From NCBI RefSeq assembly GCF_023074055.1, contig NZ_JADPKR010000013.1:372001-436000 (forward strand): 64,000 nucleotides of DNA. Direction: 5' to 3'. This stretch comes from Bradyrhizobium sp. 141 (GTDB lineage: Bacteria > Pseudomonadota > Alphaproteobacteria > Rhizobiales > Xanthobacteraceae). Position numbers and translations under genes: made by a program. Below, piece after piece: positions 52,881-61,968 of the stretch (positions are counted from its first letter, which is position 1; each line of letters starts with the position of its first letter). Under the pieces are notes generated by a model that saw only the letters and a list, made by a program, of their open reading frames with translations, was not told where the DNA came from and ran no database searches.

Positions 52881-53248
52881 TGCAATAGGCTCCTGCGCTG
52901 GAGCATGCCGCAGGGCTGAGAATAGCAGATCATCCTTCGTCTCGCCCGTGGCGCAGGGCCGCAGTCGTTCCATCCGGAGGATGAGCAAACCTTCTCGCAT
53001 CTGTTCAACTAGACGCCGGGCCTTCCTCGCGCCGTCGCGCCGCAATCATGGTTAGCAAAGTGTTGAAATTCGTGTCGGCAGCCGGCAAAGCCGGCTTCCT
53101 CCCGATGCGCTACGCCGGTCTGGCGCGCGGGCTCAACTTAACCTTTACGCGGCTTTAAGGGCGGCACTCTAGGGTTTCCGATGCGGTTCGGGGTTGGGCC
53201 GCGCCAGCGGCCAGGACGGCCGTTGTTGCGTACGCGTTGGAGTATCCC
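52881..53248. other. 368-bp divergent region upstream of motA
   Basis: No gene identified. The stretch carries a GCCGGC-AAA-GCCGGC hairpin (around 53080-53095) and the sequence CTTAACCTTTACGCGGCTTT with AAGG, which has two TTAA half-sites but not the 7-bp spacing of a CtrA box. The motA promoter is presumably here. Confidence 0.4.
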
Positions 53249-54022
53249 ATGGATATCATGACGAGCGTCGGGCTCACGGCGGGCATCATCGTCATCACTG
53301 CGATGATCTTCATGGGCGGCGACCTCCACATGTTCATCTCCGAACATGCGATGATCATCATCTTCGGCGGCTCGGTCTCCGCCACCATGATCCGCTTTCC
53401 GCTCTCGGCGCTCCTGCACGGCCTCCCGCTCGGCGCCAAGTTCGCCTTCACCATGAGCCGGCTGTCGGCCCACGACCTCGTTGACGAGCTCGCCCGCATC
53501 GCCGAGATCGCCCGCAAGCAGGGTCCTGTCGGCCTCGAAAAGGTCGAGACTGACGAGCCGTTCCTCGCCAAAGGCATCCGCTACGTCGCCGACGGCTACG
53601 ACCTCGACTTCATCCGCGACAATCTCGAGCGCGACCGCGACAACTTCCTGATGCACCTGGACGAGGGCAGCAAGATCTATCGTGCCATCGGCGACTGCGC
53701 CCCAGCCTTCGGCATGATCGGCACCCTGATCGGCATGGTGCAGATGTTCGCGAACATGACCGACCCCTCCAAGCTCGGCCCGTTCATGGCGACCGCGCTG
53801 CTCGCCACGCTTTACGGCGCGCTGGTTGCGAACCTGTTCTGTCTGCCGATCGCCGACAAGCTGCACGGCAAGCTGCTGGACGAGGAAACCAATCGTACCC
53901 TGATCATCGATGGCATCCTGATGATCCGCGACTCCAAGAGCCCGACGCTCGTGCGTGAAATGCTGCTGGCCTACCTGCCGGAGAAGCATCGTCACGCCGA
54001 GGGTGAGCCGGTGCCGGCGTAA
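53249..54022 (+). CDS. motA: Flagellar motor stator protein MotA
   Basis: 257 residues with four membrane helices in the MotA/PomA layout: SVGLTAGIIVITAMIFMGGD, HAMIIIFGGSVSATMIRFPL, then after a cytoplasmic domain, APAFGMIGTLIGMVQMFANM and MATALLATLYGALVANLFCL. The charged residues that contact the rotor lie in the cytoplasmic loop (RYVADGYDLDFIRDNLERDR). The start is the ATG at 53249, with GGAG seven bases upstream. A TTG at 53237 is too far. motB follows after 24 bp, but no other flagellar gene is in the window. Confidence 0.92.
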   Translation: MDIMTSVGLTAGIIVITAMIFMGGDLHMFISEHAMIIIFGGSVSATMIRFPLSALLHGLPLGAKFAFTMSRLSAHDLVDELARIAEIARKQGPVGLEKVETDEPFLAKGIRYVADGYDLDFIRDNLERDRDNFLMHLDEGSKIYRAIGDCAPAFGMIGTLIGMVQMFANMTDPSKLGPFMATALLATLYGALVANLFCLPIADKLHGKLLDEETNRTLIIDGILMIRDSKSPTLVREMLLAYLPEKHRHAEGEPVPA

Positions 54023-54046
54023 GACCGCCCGCCGGGATTTTCAGCC

Positions 54047-54877
54047 ATGGCCAAGAAGAAACGCGGCGATGCGCACGGAGGCGGTCACGGCTGGTTCGTG
54101 ACCTTCGCCGACCTTATGGGCTTGATGATGAGCTTCTTCGTGATGCTCGTCGCATTCTCGACGCAGGACGCCAACAAGCTGAAGATTGTCGCGGGATCGA
54201 TGCGCGACGCCTTCGGTGTGCAGAGCGAAGCGCGCTATGCCGGCATCGTCGAGTCCGACGGTTTGCCGACCCGCCCACGGCTGAAGAATGTCGACCATAT
54301 CCAGCCCGAGGATGCCTCCAACACGCCGACGCCGGACCAGGAGGATCGCGACCGCACGTCGGGAGCGAAGATCAAGGTCGACCGCAATTTCGCGCTCGCC
54401 GCGGCCTCGCTGCGCCAGGCGCTGCAGGACATGCCGGAGCTGACCGAGATGTCCAAGCACATCATGTTCGAGGAGACCAAGCAGGGTCTCAACCTGGAGA
54501 TCGTCGACCAGGACGGCCGCTCGATGTTCGCCGACGGCTCCAAGGTGCCCTATGACCGCACCCGCCGTCTGGTCGAAAAGCTCGCGATCCCGCTCAAGGC
54601 GACGCCGCTGCGCGTTTCCATCGCCGGCCATACCGCGGCGGGCTTCGTGCCGACCCGCAGCGAGTATGGCGCCTTCGATCTGTCGGCCGATCGCGCCAAT
54701 GCCGTGCGCCAGATCCTCGAACGCGAAGGCCTGCCGCCGTCGCACATCTTCGCTGTCTCCGGAAAGGCGGACACCCAGCCGCTGTTTCCGGACGATCCCT
54801 CGCTCGCGGCCAACCGGCGGGTGACCATCACCCTGATGCGCGAAGATCCGCCGCTGCCGCCAAATCTGAAGCCCTGA
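54047..54877 (+). CDS. motB: Flagellar motor stator protein MotB
   Basis: 276 residues. A Lys/Gly/His-rich cytoplasmic N-terminus precedes the single membrane helix WFVTFADLMGLMMSFFVMLV with the proton-carrying Asp at residue ~22. A periplasmic linker and the OmpA-like peptidoglycan-binding domain (VSIAGHTAAGFVPTRSEYGA, FDLSADRANAVRQILEREGL, FAVSGKADTQPLFPDDPSLA) follow. The Asp and Arg that bind diaminopimelate lie in LSADRANAVRQ. The stop codon is the start of a repeat element. Confidence 0.92.
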   Translation: MAKKKRGDAHGGGHGWFVTFADLMGLMMSFFVMLVAFSTQDANKLKIVAGSMRDAFGVQSEARYAGIVESDGLPTRPRLKNVDHIQPEDASNTPTPDQEDRDRTSGAKIKVDRNFALAAASLRQALQDMPELTEMSKHIMFEETKQGLNLEIVDQDGRSMFADGSKVPYDRTRRLVEKLAIPLKATPLRVSIAGHTAAGFVPTRSEYGAFDLSADRANAVRQILEREGLPPSHIFAVSGKADTQPLFPDDPSLAANRRVTITLMREDPPLPPNLKP

Positions 54878-54924
54878 GCATGATCCGGTAAAGTGGGCAC
54901 CGATTTTCCGACGAGATCATGCTC
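54876..54924. repeat. 49-bp inverted repeat at the end of motB (GAGCATGATC family)
   Basis: GAGCATGATC (54876-54885) is exactly complementary to GATCATGCTC (54915-54924), and the inner CCGGTAAAGTGGGCACCGAT with TTTCCG is also partly paired. It overlaps the motB stop codon. Elements with GAGCATGATCCGG are widespread in rhizobial genomes as I recall. Confidence 0.7.
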
Positions 54925-55107
54925 GGAAAATAAGTCCTCTTGCGTTACCATTTTACCTGAGGCATGTCGTCGCGCGGGCGACGAACGTTGCTGCGGTGTC
55001 ACAGCTTCTGTCTGGACGCCTGCTATGGTGATGGTCTGATTGACAGGCGCGCCGGAAGCGTCGAAAGGCGCCGGATCAATTCCAGGGAAGAAGCGTTTTC
55101 CACCTTC

Positions 55108-57009
55108 ATGACGGCGAGCATCACACAGGCCGAGACCCAGGATGGGCAACCGGTCACCTCAGGTTTTTGGGCCCTTACGCTCGGGAGCATCGGCGTCGTC
55201 TTCGGCGATATCGGCACCTCGCCCCTGTATGCATTCCACGAGGCTGTCAAGGCCGCGGCCCATGGCGAGCCGGTCTCGCGGGTCATCGTGCTGGGCGTGC
55301 TCTCGCTGATCCTGTGGGCGCTGCTGATCGTCGTCACCGCCAAATACGTCCTGCTGCTGCTGCGCGCCGACAATAACGGGGAGGGCGGCACGCTCTCCTT
55401 GATGGCTCTCGGCCAGCGCGCGCTCGGGCGGCGAAGCTGGGTTCTGCTCGCGCTCGGCGTGGTCGGCGCCTCCATGTTCATCGGCGATTCCATGATCACG
55501 CCGGCGATCTCGGTGCTGTCGGCGGTCGAGGGCCTGAAGCTCGCAACCCCCGCGCTCGAGCACTACGTGGTGCCGCTCACCGTGCTCATCCTGGTGCTGC
55601 TGTTCGCGGTCCAGAGCAAGGGGACCGCGCTGGTGGCCTCGGCCTTCGGGCCGGTGATGATGGTCTGGTTCACTGTCATCGCGGTGATGGGGGCCGTCCA
55701 CATCGCCGACGACCCCTCGGTGCTGGCGGCGATCAATCCCTACTACGCGGTGCAGTTCGTGCTGTCGCACGGCACGATCGGCCTTGTGACGCTCGGCGCG
55801 GTGTTCCTGGCGGTGACAGGGGGCGAGGCGCTCTATGCCGATCTTGGCCATTTCGGCCGCAAGCCGATCCAGTTGGCCTGGATGTTCTTCGTACTTCCCG
55901 CGCTTTTGATCAACTATTTCGGGCAGGGCGCGCTGGTGCTGTCCGATCCGAGCGCAATCGAGCATTCCTTCTATCGCATGGTGCCTGAAAGTCTGGTGCT
56001 GCCGCTGGTCGGGCTTGCGACCGCAGCGACCGTGATTGCGAGCCAGGCGGTGATCACCGGTGCCTATTCGCTGGTCTACCAGGCGGTGCAGCTCGGCCTG
56101 CTGCCGCGTTTCGAGGTCCGTTATACGTCCGAGACCCATGCCGGCCAGATCTATCTTCCGCGGGTGAACCGGCTGCTGCTGATCGGCGTGATGCTGCTGG
56201 TGCTGCTATTTCACACCCCCAGCAATCTGGCCTCGGCCTACGGCATCGCCGTCTCCACCACCATGGTCGCCGACGGCATCATGGGCTTTGTCGTGATCTG
56301 GAAACTGTGGAACTGGCGCGCGGCCACGGCTGCGGCCGTGATCGTGCCCTTCGTCGTCGTCGACCTGAGCTTCTTCAGCGCCAATCTGCTTAAGCTCCTT
56401 GAGGGCGCCTGGGTACCGCTGCTGTTCGGGGTGGTCATGGCGGGAACGATCTGGACCTGGCGGAAAGGCTCCGGGATTCTGATTCAGAAGACGCGCCGGA
56501 TCGAGGTGCCGCTGGACGATCTGATCCGGAGCCTGGAAAAGCGGCCGCCGCACATCGTCAAGGGCACCGCTGTGTTCCTGACCAGCGATCCCTCGTTCGT
56601 GCCGACCGCGTTGCTGCACAATCTCAAGCACAACAAGGTGCTGCACGAGCACAACGTGGTCCTGACCATCGAGACCGCGCATACGCCGCGGGTCGATCTG
56701 TCGGAGCGGTTCCGCATGGAGAAGATCAGCGAGAAATTCTCCAAGGTCCGTCTGCGCTTCGGCTACATGGAGCAGCCGAACGTGCCCAAGGCGCTCGCGA
56801 TCGCGCGCAAGCAGGGTTGGCAGTTCGACATCATGTCCACGTCGTTCTTCGTGTCACGAAGGTCGCTGAAAGCGTCGGCGCAATCGGGCATGCCGCTGTG
56901 GCAGGACCATTTGTTCATCGCGCTGAGCCGGTCCGCCAACGACGCCACGGATTACTTCCAAATCCCCACCGGGCGGGTGGTTGAAGTCGGAACCCAGGTC
57001 ACCATCTAG
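55108..57009 (+). CDS. kup1: KUP-family potassium transporter (copy 1)
   Basis: A 633-residue K+/H+ symporter. The cytosolic start is MTASITQ. Twelve membrane helices follow in residues ~25-450, with family motifs [18 protein letters not shown] near 29, [20 protein letters not shown] near 90, [20 protein letters not shown], and [18 protein letters not shown]. The C-terminal ~180 residues form a hydrophilic domain, ending [22 protein letters not shown]. The start at 55108 is chosen for alignment with copy 2; an upstream ATG at 54964 would add 48 residues without conservation. No ribosome-binding site is evident. Confidence 0.9.
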   Translation: MTASITQAETQDGQPVTSGFWALTLGSIGVVFGDIGTSPLYAFHEAVKAAAHGEPVSRVIVLGVLSLILWALLIVVTAKYVLLLLRADNNGEGGTLSLMALGQRALGRRSWVLLALGVVGASMFIGDSMITPAISVLSAVEGLKLATPALEHYVVPLTVLILVLLFAVQSKGTALVASAFGPVMMVWFTVIAVMGAVHIADDPSVLAAINPYYAVQFVLSHGTIGLVTLGAVFLAVTGGEALYADLGHFGRKPIQLAWMFFVLPALLINYFGQGALVLSDPSAIEHSFYRMVPESLVLPLVGLATAATVIASQAVITGAYSLVYQAVQLGLLPRFEVRYTSETHAGQIYLPRVNRLLLIGVMLLVLLFHTPSNLASAYGIAVSTTMVADGIMGFVVIWKLWNWRAATAAAVIVPFVVVDLSFFSANLLKLLEGAWVPLLFGVVMAGTIWTWRKGSGILIQKTRRIEVPLDDLIRSLEKRPPHIVKGTAVFLTSDPSFVPTALLHNLKHNKVLHEHNVVLTIETAHTPRVDLSERFRMEKISEKFSKVRLRFGYMEQPNVPKALAIARKQGWQFDIMSTSFFVSRRSLKASAQSGMPLWQDHLFIALSRSANDATDYFQIPTGRVVEVGTQVTI

Positions 57010-57148
57010 AACGCAACTGGCCAAGTCATGCGAATTTGCATGGCTAGGCTCCGGAATCGGGCTAGGCTATGCCGGTAGCGCAGGACTATAAGCCGCGCGC
57101 TCTTCCGCCATTGTGCAGTGAAGCATTTTAGAGGCCACCGGGCTCTCC

Positions 57149-59077
57149 ATGACAAGCGATGTAGCGATTTCCGCCCCGGAAACGGCGGCGGCCAATGGGC
57201 ATGGCGAGGCCCACACCACCGCCCGTTTCGGCGCGCTGACGCTCGGCAGCATCGGCGTCGTCTACGGCGATATCGGCACCAGCCCGCTATATGCGTTCCG
57301 TGAGGCGGTGATGGCCGCCTCGGGCGCAGAGGGGTTGCCGACGCCGGCAGCGGTGCTTGGCGTGCTCTCCCTGATCCTGTGGGCGCTCATCGTCGTGGTG
57401 ACGCTCAAATACGTCGTGATCCTGCTCCGTGCCGACAACAATGGCGAGGGCGGCACGCTGGCACTGATGGCGCTGGCCCAGCGCGCGGTCGGCACCGGCG
57501 GGGCGACCATCGTCCTGCTCGGCATCATCTCCGGTGCGCTGTTCTACGGCGATGCTGTGATCACGCCGGCGCTCTCGGTGCTGTCGGCGATCGAGGGCAT
57601 GAAGGACGTCACGCTCCGGTTCGAGCCATATATCGTGCCGCTGACGGTGGTGATCCTGGTCTGCCTGTTCGCGGTGCAGTCGCGCGGAACCGCCCGCGTC
57701 GCCGCGTTCTTCGGTCCGATCATGTGCGTCTGGTTCGTAGTTATCGCGGCGGCGGCAATCCATCCGATCATTCAGCAGCCGCAAGTCCTCTACGCGCTGA
57801 ACCCGCTCTACGCCGTGTCTTTCATGTTCCACCACGGCATCATCGGCTTTGTCACGCTGGGCGCCGTATTCCTGGCGGTCACCGGCGCCGAGGCGCTCTA
57901 TGCCGACCTCGGCCATTTCGGCAAGCGGCCGATCCAGTTCGCCTGGCTCTCTATCGTGCTGCCCTCGCTGGCTCTGAACTATCTGGGGCAGGGGGCGCTC
58001 GTGCTCAGCGACCCCGGCGCCATCGTGAGCCCGTTCTTCCAGCTGTTCCCGCAAGGCTTCTTCCGCGGCTGCATGGTCGTGCTCGCCACCATGGCGACCG
58101 TCATCGCGAGCCAGGCGGTCATTACCGGCGCCTATTCGCTGACGCGCCAGGCGATTCAGCTTGGGCTGCTGCCGCGCTTCGAAATTCGTCATACCTCTGA
58201 AGCCCATTCCGGCCAGATCTTCATCCCGCGCATCAACCAGCTCTTGCTGCTCGCCGTGGTGTTGCTGGTGCTCTTGTTCCGCTCCTCCAGCGCGCTGGCC
58301 TCGGCCTACGGCATCTCCGTCACCGGAACCATGGTGGTCACGGCGATGATGGGCTTCGTGGTGATCTGGAAGGTCTGGCGGTGGTCGCCGCTCGCCGCCG
58401 CCGCGCTGATCGCGCCGTTCCTGTTCCTCGACCTGACCTTCCTGGCGGCCAACCTGCTCAAGGTGTTCGAGGGCGGCTGGATGCCGCTGGCGCTCGGTGC
58501 GCTCATCATCATCCTGATGTACACGTGGCGGCGCGGCAGCCGGCTGCTGTTCGAGAAGTCGCGCAAGCTCGAGTTCCCGCTCGCCGACCTCGTGGCCATG
58601 CTGGAGAAGCGGCCCCCGCAGCGCGTGCCCGGCACCGCCGTGTTCCTCACCTCGGACCCGCTCAGCGCGCCGACCGCACTGATGCATAGTCTGAAGCACT
58701 ACAAGGTGCTGCACGAGAAGAATGTCATTCTCACCATCGAGACCGCGCAGACGCCGCGGATCGATCCGGCCGAGCGCGTCAGGCTGGAGCAGATCTCACC
58801 GACCTTCTCCAAGGTGACGCTGAAATTCGGCTTCATGGAATCGCCCAACGTGCCGAAGGCTCTGGCGATCGCGCGCAAGCTCGGCTGGCAGTTCGACATC
58901 ATGTCGACCTCGTTCTTCCTGTCGCGCAGGGCGCTGAAGCCCGCGGTGCATTCCGGCATGCCGCGCTGGCAGGACCGGCTGTTCATCTCGCTCAGCCGCT
59001 CCGCCAACGACGCCACGGACTATTTCCAGATCCCCTCGGGCCGTGTGGTCGAGGTCGGCACCCAGGTGACGATCTAG
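57149..59077 (+). CDS. kup2: KUP-family potassium transporter (copy 2)
   Basis: A 642-residue paralogue, collinear with copy 1 throughout. It shares [58 protein letters not shown], and [18 protein letters not shown]. The C-terminal domain has the same FDIMSTSFF and [16 protein letters not shown] ending. The copies differ mostly in the first 20 residues and in some loops. The ATG is at 57149. The 139-bp gap to copy 1 shows no terminator, so cotranscription is possible. Confidence 0.92.
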   Translation: MTSDVAISAPETAAANGHGEAHTTARFGALTLGSIGVVYGDIGTSPLYAFREAVMAASGAEGLPTPAAVLGVLSLILWALIVVVTLKYVVILLRADNNGEGGTLALMALAQRAVGTGGATIVLLGIISGALFYGDAVITPALSVLSAIEGMKDVTLRFEPYIVPLTVVILVCLFAVQSRGTARVAAFFGPIMCVWFVVIAAAAIHPIIQQPQVLYALNPLYAVSFMFHHGIIGFVTLGAVFLAVTGAEALYADLGHFGKRPIQFAWLSIVLPSLALNYLGQGALVLSDPGAIVSPFFQLFPQGFFRGCMVVLATMATVIASQAVITGAYSLTRQAIQLGLLPRFEIRHTSEAHSGQIFIPRINQLLLLAVVLLVLLFRSSSALASAYGISVTGTMVVTAMMGFVVIWKVWRWSPLAAAALIAPFLFLDLTFLAANLLKVFEGGWMPLALGALIIILMYTWRRGSRLLFEKSRKLEFPLADLVAMLEKRPPQRVPGTAVFLTSDPLSAPTALMHSLKHYKVLHEKNVILTIETAQTPRIDPAERVRLEQISPTFSKVTLKFGFMESPNVPKALAIARKLGWQFDIMSTSFFLSRRALKPAVHSGMPRWQDRLFISLSRSANDATDYFQIPSGRVVEVGTQVTI

Positions 59078-59235
59078 GCCCAGGATTCAAAGCGCACTTC
59101 AAGTCGCTGCGATTTAGCTTTAACTTGCGCCGGGCGGCTCAAGCCTTTGTAGTGCTTGATTTTAACAAGCCGAGAGGCGAGGTTGCCGCCGGCCGGGGAC
59201 GCCCCGGCACGCGGCTCGCGATGTTGGAGGATGAT

Positions 59236-59562
59236 GTGGCAAACCAGGTACAGGATCTGACCCCGGACGAGGTCTCCAAGGGTGTCGCGGAAGGGCGCTA
59301 TCTGCTCGTCGATGTCCGCGAGCCGAACGAGGTCGAAGCCGAGGCCTACCCCTACGGCGTTGTGGTGCCCCTCTCGACCTTCGATCCCAAGGCGATCCCC
59401 GATCCGCAAGGCAAGGAGGTCGTGTTCGCCTGCCGCTCAGGCAAGCGCTCGGTGACGGCCTCGCTGGCGGCGCAGGCGGCGGGCCTGCCTTACGACAAGC
59501 ATCTGGCCGGCGGCATGCTGGGCTGGAAGGCGGCGGGTCTTCCCAGCAAGGTCGGTGGCTGA
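59236..59562 (+). CDS. Rhodanese-like sulfurtransferase domain protein
   Basis: 108 residues, single rhodanese domain. The active-site loop is FACRSGKRSVTA with catalytic Cys near residue 71, preceded by LLVDVREPNEVEAEAYPYGV and followed by LAGGMLGWKAAGLP. Such proteins carry a cysteine persulfide and donate sulfur. The GTG start at 59236 follows GGAGGATGAT directly. An in-frame ATG at 59221 overlaps that ribosome-binding site. It overlaps or abuts the aminotransferase gene. Confidence 0.85.
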   Translation: MANQVQDLTPDEVSKGVAEGRYLLVDVREPNEVEAEAYPYGVVVPLSTFDPKAIPDPQGKEVVFACRSGKRSVTASLAAQAAGLPYDKHLAGGMLGWKAAGLPSKVGG

Positions 59563-59569
59563 CCTCGCG

Positions 59570-60751
59570 ATGACGACCAAGAGCTCCTCGCTGAACAAGG
59601 TCTTCGCCGACCTTCCCGTCACCATCTTCGAGGCGATGTCGCAGGCCGCGCGCGACAATGCCGCCATCAATCTCGGCCAGGGCTTTCCTGACGATCCCGG
59701 CCCCGAGGACATCCGCCGTGCTGCGGCCGACGCCTCGCTGAACGGCTATAACCAGTACCCCTCGATGATGGGCCTGCCAGAGCTGCGCCAGGCGATCGCG
59801 ACCCATTACGGCCACTGGCACGGCCTCAAGCTCGATCCGATGAGCGAGGTGATGGTGACCTCCGGCGGCACCGAGGCGCTGACCTCGGCCATCCTCGCGG
59901 TGGTGCAGCCCGGCGACGAGGTGGTGTGCTTCCAGCCGGTCTATGATTCCTATCTGCCGATCATCCGCCAGGCCGGCGGCATTCCGCGCCTCGTCCGCCT
60001 CGAGCCGCCGCACTGGCGGCTGAACGAGGACATGCTGAAAAGCGTCTTCAATTCAAAGACCAAGGCGGTGCTGTTCAACAATCCCTTGAATCCGTCCGCG
60101 GTGGTCTATCCGCGCGAGGATCTCGAACTACTCGCGCGCTACTGCCAGGAATTCGACGTCATCGCGATCTGCGACGAGGTTTGGGAGCATGTCACCTTCG
60201 ACGAGCACAAGCACATCCCGCTGATCACCCTCCCGGGCATGCGCGAGCGCACCATCAAGGTCGGCTCGGCCGGCAAGATCTTCTCGCTGACCGGGTGGAA
60301 GATCGGCTTCGTCTGTGCCGCGCCGCCGCTGCTGCGCGTCGCCGCCAAGGTGCACCAGTTCCTGACCTTCACGACCGCGCCGAACCTTCAGGCCGCCGTT
60401 GCCTACGGCCTCGGCAAGCCGGACGAGTACTTCCTGTCGATGCGCAAGGACCTGGCGCGGAGCAGGGACCGCCTGACCAGGGGGCTGGAGAGCCTCGGCT
60501 TCCCCGTGCTGAAGTCGCAAGGCACCTACTTCCTCACCGTCGACCTGTCGCCGCTCGGGCTCAACGAGAGCGACACCGAATTCTGCTGGCGGATCGTGAA
60601 GGACTACAAGGTTGCGGCGATCCCGGTCTCGGCCTTCTACGAGCAGGACCCCGTGACCTCCGTGGTGCGCTTCTGCTTTGCCAAGAAGGACGAGACGCTC
60701 GACACCGCGCTGGAGCGGCTGTCGGACGCGGTGCGCGGACGCAAGAGGTAG
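59570..60751 (+). CDS. PLP-dependent aminotransferase (class I/II)
   Basis: About 393 residues, fold-type I. PLP-binding Lys lies in KVGSAGKIFSLTGWKIGFVC near 240. AINLGQGFPDDPGPEDIRRA, NGYNQYPSMMGLPELRQAIA and LFNNPLNPSAVVYPREDLEL are conserved, and VVRFCFAKKDETLDTALERL lies at the C-terminus. It resembles the kynurenine/methionine/aspartate aminotransferase group (KAT/YbdL-type) without substrate certainty. Start: the ATG at 59570 lies 8 bp after the rhodanese stop; a GTG at 59555 overlaps that gene. It is likely cotranscribed with the rhodanese gene and the next gene. Confidence 0.87.
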   Translation: MTTKSSSLNKVFADLPVTIFEAMSQAARDNAAINLGQGFPDDPGPEDIRRAAADASLNGYNQYPSMMGLPELRQAIATHYGHWHGLKLDPMSEVMVTSGGTEALTSAILAVVQPGDEVVCFQPVYDSYLPIIRQAGGIPRLVRLEPPHWRLNEDMLKSVFNSKTKAVLFNNPLNPSAVVYPREDLELLARYCQEFDVIAICDEVWEHVTFDEHKHIPLITLPGMRERTIKVGSAGKIFSLTGWKIGFVCAAPPLLRVAAKVHQFLTFTTAPNLQAAVAYGLGKPDEYFLSMRKDLARSRDRLTRGLESLGFPVLKSQGTYFLTVDLSPLGLNESDTEFCWRIVKDYKVAAIPVSAFYEQDPVTSVVRFCFAKKDETLDTALERLSDAVRGRKR

Positions 60752-60757
60752 ATCCAG

Positions 60758-61870
60758 ATGACGAACGTCGGTCGCTCCGGGCTTTGCCTTACTTTTGCAA
60801 TTGCCGCCGCGCTGACGTTGCTCTCACCTCCCGCAGGGGCCGAGGAGCGGGTCGTCAACTTCTACAACTGGTCCAACTACATGGCGCCGGATGTCCTTGA
60901 GGCCTTCACCAAGGAGACCGGCATCAAGGTGGTCTACGATACCTTCGACGCCAACGAGACGCTGGAGACGCGCCTGATGGCCGGCAAGTCCGGCTATGAC
61001 GTCGTGGTGCCCACCGCTTATTTCCTGCAGCGCCAGATCAAGGCCAACATCTTCCAGAAGCTCGACAAGTCGAAGCTGCCGAACTTGGCCAATGCCTGGC
61101 CGATGGTGAACCAGCGTCTTGCGACCTACGACCCCGGCAATGTCTACGCCGCCAATTACATGTGGGGCACGACGGGCATCGGCTACAACGTCGCCAAGCT
61201 GAAGCAGATCCTGGGGCCCGATGCCAAGATCGACAGCTGGGACATCGTCTTCAAGCCGGAAAACCTGGCAAAATTCAAAGACTGTGGCGTGCACATGCTC
61301 GACTCCGCCGACGACATCTTTCCGGCGGCGCTGAACTATCTCGCGCTCGATCCGAACTCGACCAAGCAGGCCGACCTCGAGAAGGCCGCCGATGTCGTCG
61401 CAAAAGTCCGCCCGTCCGTGCGCAAGTTTCACTCGTCCGAATACTTAAGCGCGCTCGCCACCGGCGAGATCTGCTTCGTGGTCGGCTGGTCCGGCGACAT
61501 CATGCAGGCCCGCGCCCGCGCCGCCGAAGCCAAGACCGGCATCGAGATCGGCTACGCAATCCCGAAGGAGGGGGCGCAGATGTTCTTCGACAATCTCGCG
61601 ATCCCCGCGGATGCCAAGAACCTCAGCGAAGCCTACGAGCTGATCAACTATCTCTACCGTCCCGACGTCGCCGCCAAGAACTCGGACTTTTTGTCCTACG
61701 CCAACGGCAACCTCGCCAGCCAGAAGCTGGTCGATCCGAAAATTTTGAACGACAAGAACATCTATCCGGACGAGGCGACACTCGCAAAATTGTTCGTCAT
61801 CACCGCGCGCGAGCCGGCGACGCAGCGGGTCATCAACCGGCTGTGGACCAAGGTGAAGACGGGGCGGTGA
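60758..61870 (+). CDS. Polyamine ABC transporter substrate-binding protein (PotF/SpuD-like)
   Basis: A 370-residue periplasmic receptor with a Sec signal ending near AGAEER (residue ~29). The mature start VVNFYNWSNYMAPDVLEAFT is the PotF/PotD signature (N-W-x-x-Y), with GIKVVYDTFDANETLETRLM and YDVVVPTAYFLQRQIKANIF following. The polyamine-binding Trp and acidic residues appear in NYMWGTTGIGYN and AALNYLALDPNS. No ABC permease or ATPase is in the window, so this receptor either works with partners elsewhere or is an orphan. It starts 6 bp after the aminotransferase stop. Confidence 0.88.
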   Translation: MTNVGRSGLCLTFAIAAALTLLSPPAGAEERVVNFYNWSNYMAPDVLEAFTKETGIKVVYDTFDANETLETRLMAGKSGYDVVVPTAYFLQRQIKANIFQKLDKSKLPNLANAWPMVNQRLATYDPGNVYAANYMWGTTGIGYNVAKLKQILGPDAKIDSWDIVFKPENLAKFKDCGVHMLDSADDIFPAALNYLALDPNSTKQADLEKAADVVAKVRPSVRKFHSSEYLSALATGEICFVVGWSGDIMQARARAAEAKTGIEIGYAIPKEGAQMFFDNLAIPADAKNLSEAYELINYLYRPDVAAKNSDFLSYANGNLASQKLVDPKILNDKNIYPDEATLAKLFVITAREPATQRVINRLWTKVKTGR

Positions 61871-61881
61871 GGGGCTGCACT

Positions 61882-61965
61882 CGTCATTGCGAGCGAAGCG
61901 AAGCAATCCAGAATCTCTGCGGAGGCATTCTGGATTGCTTCATTGCTTCGCACCTCGCAGTGACG
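61882..61965. repeat. Intergenic inverted repeat, GCAATCCAGA family (copy B)
   Basis: CGTCATTGCGAGCGAAGCGA continues into AGCAATCCAGA, mirrored by TCTGGATTGCTTC and CGCAGTGACG. It is the same class as copy A at 46562. It lies between the convergent PotF-like and LpxXL-like genes. Confidence 0.75.
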
Positions 61966-61968
61966 CGC

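Noticed and set aside
53120..53165. Possible CtrA box upstream of motA
   Set aside because: The two TTAA half-sites are 13 bp apart, not 7, so the consensus is not met.
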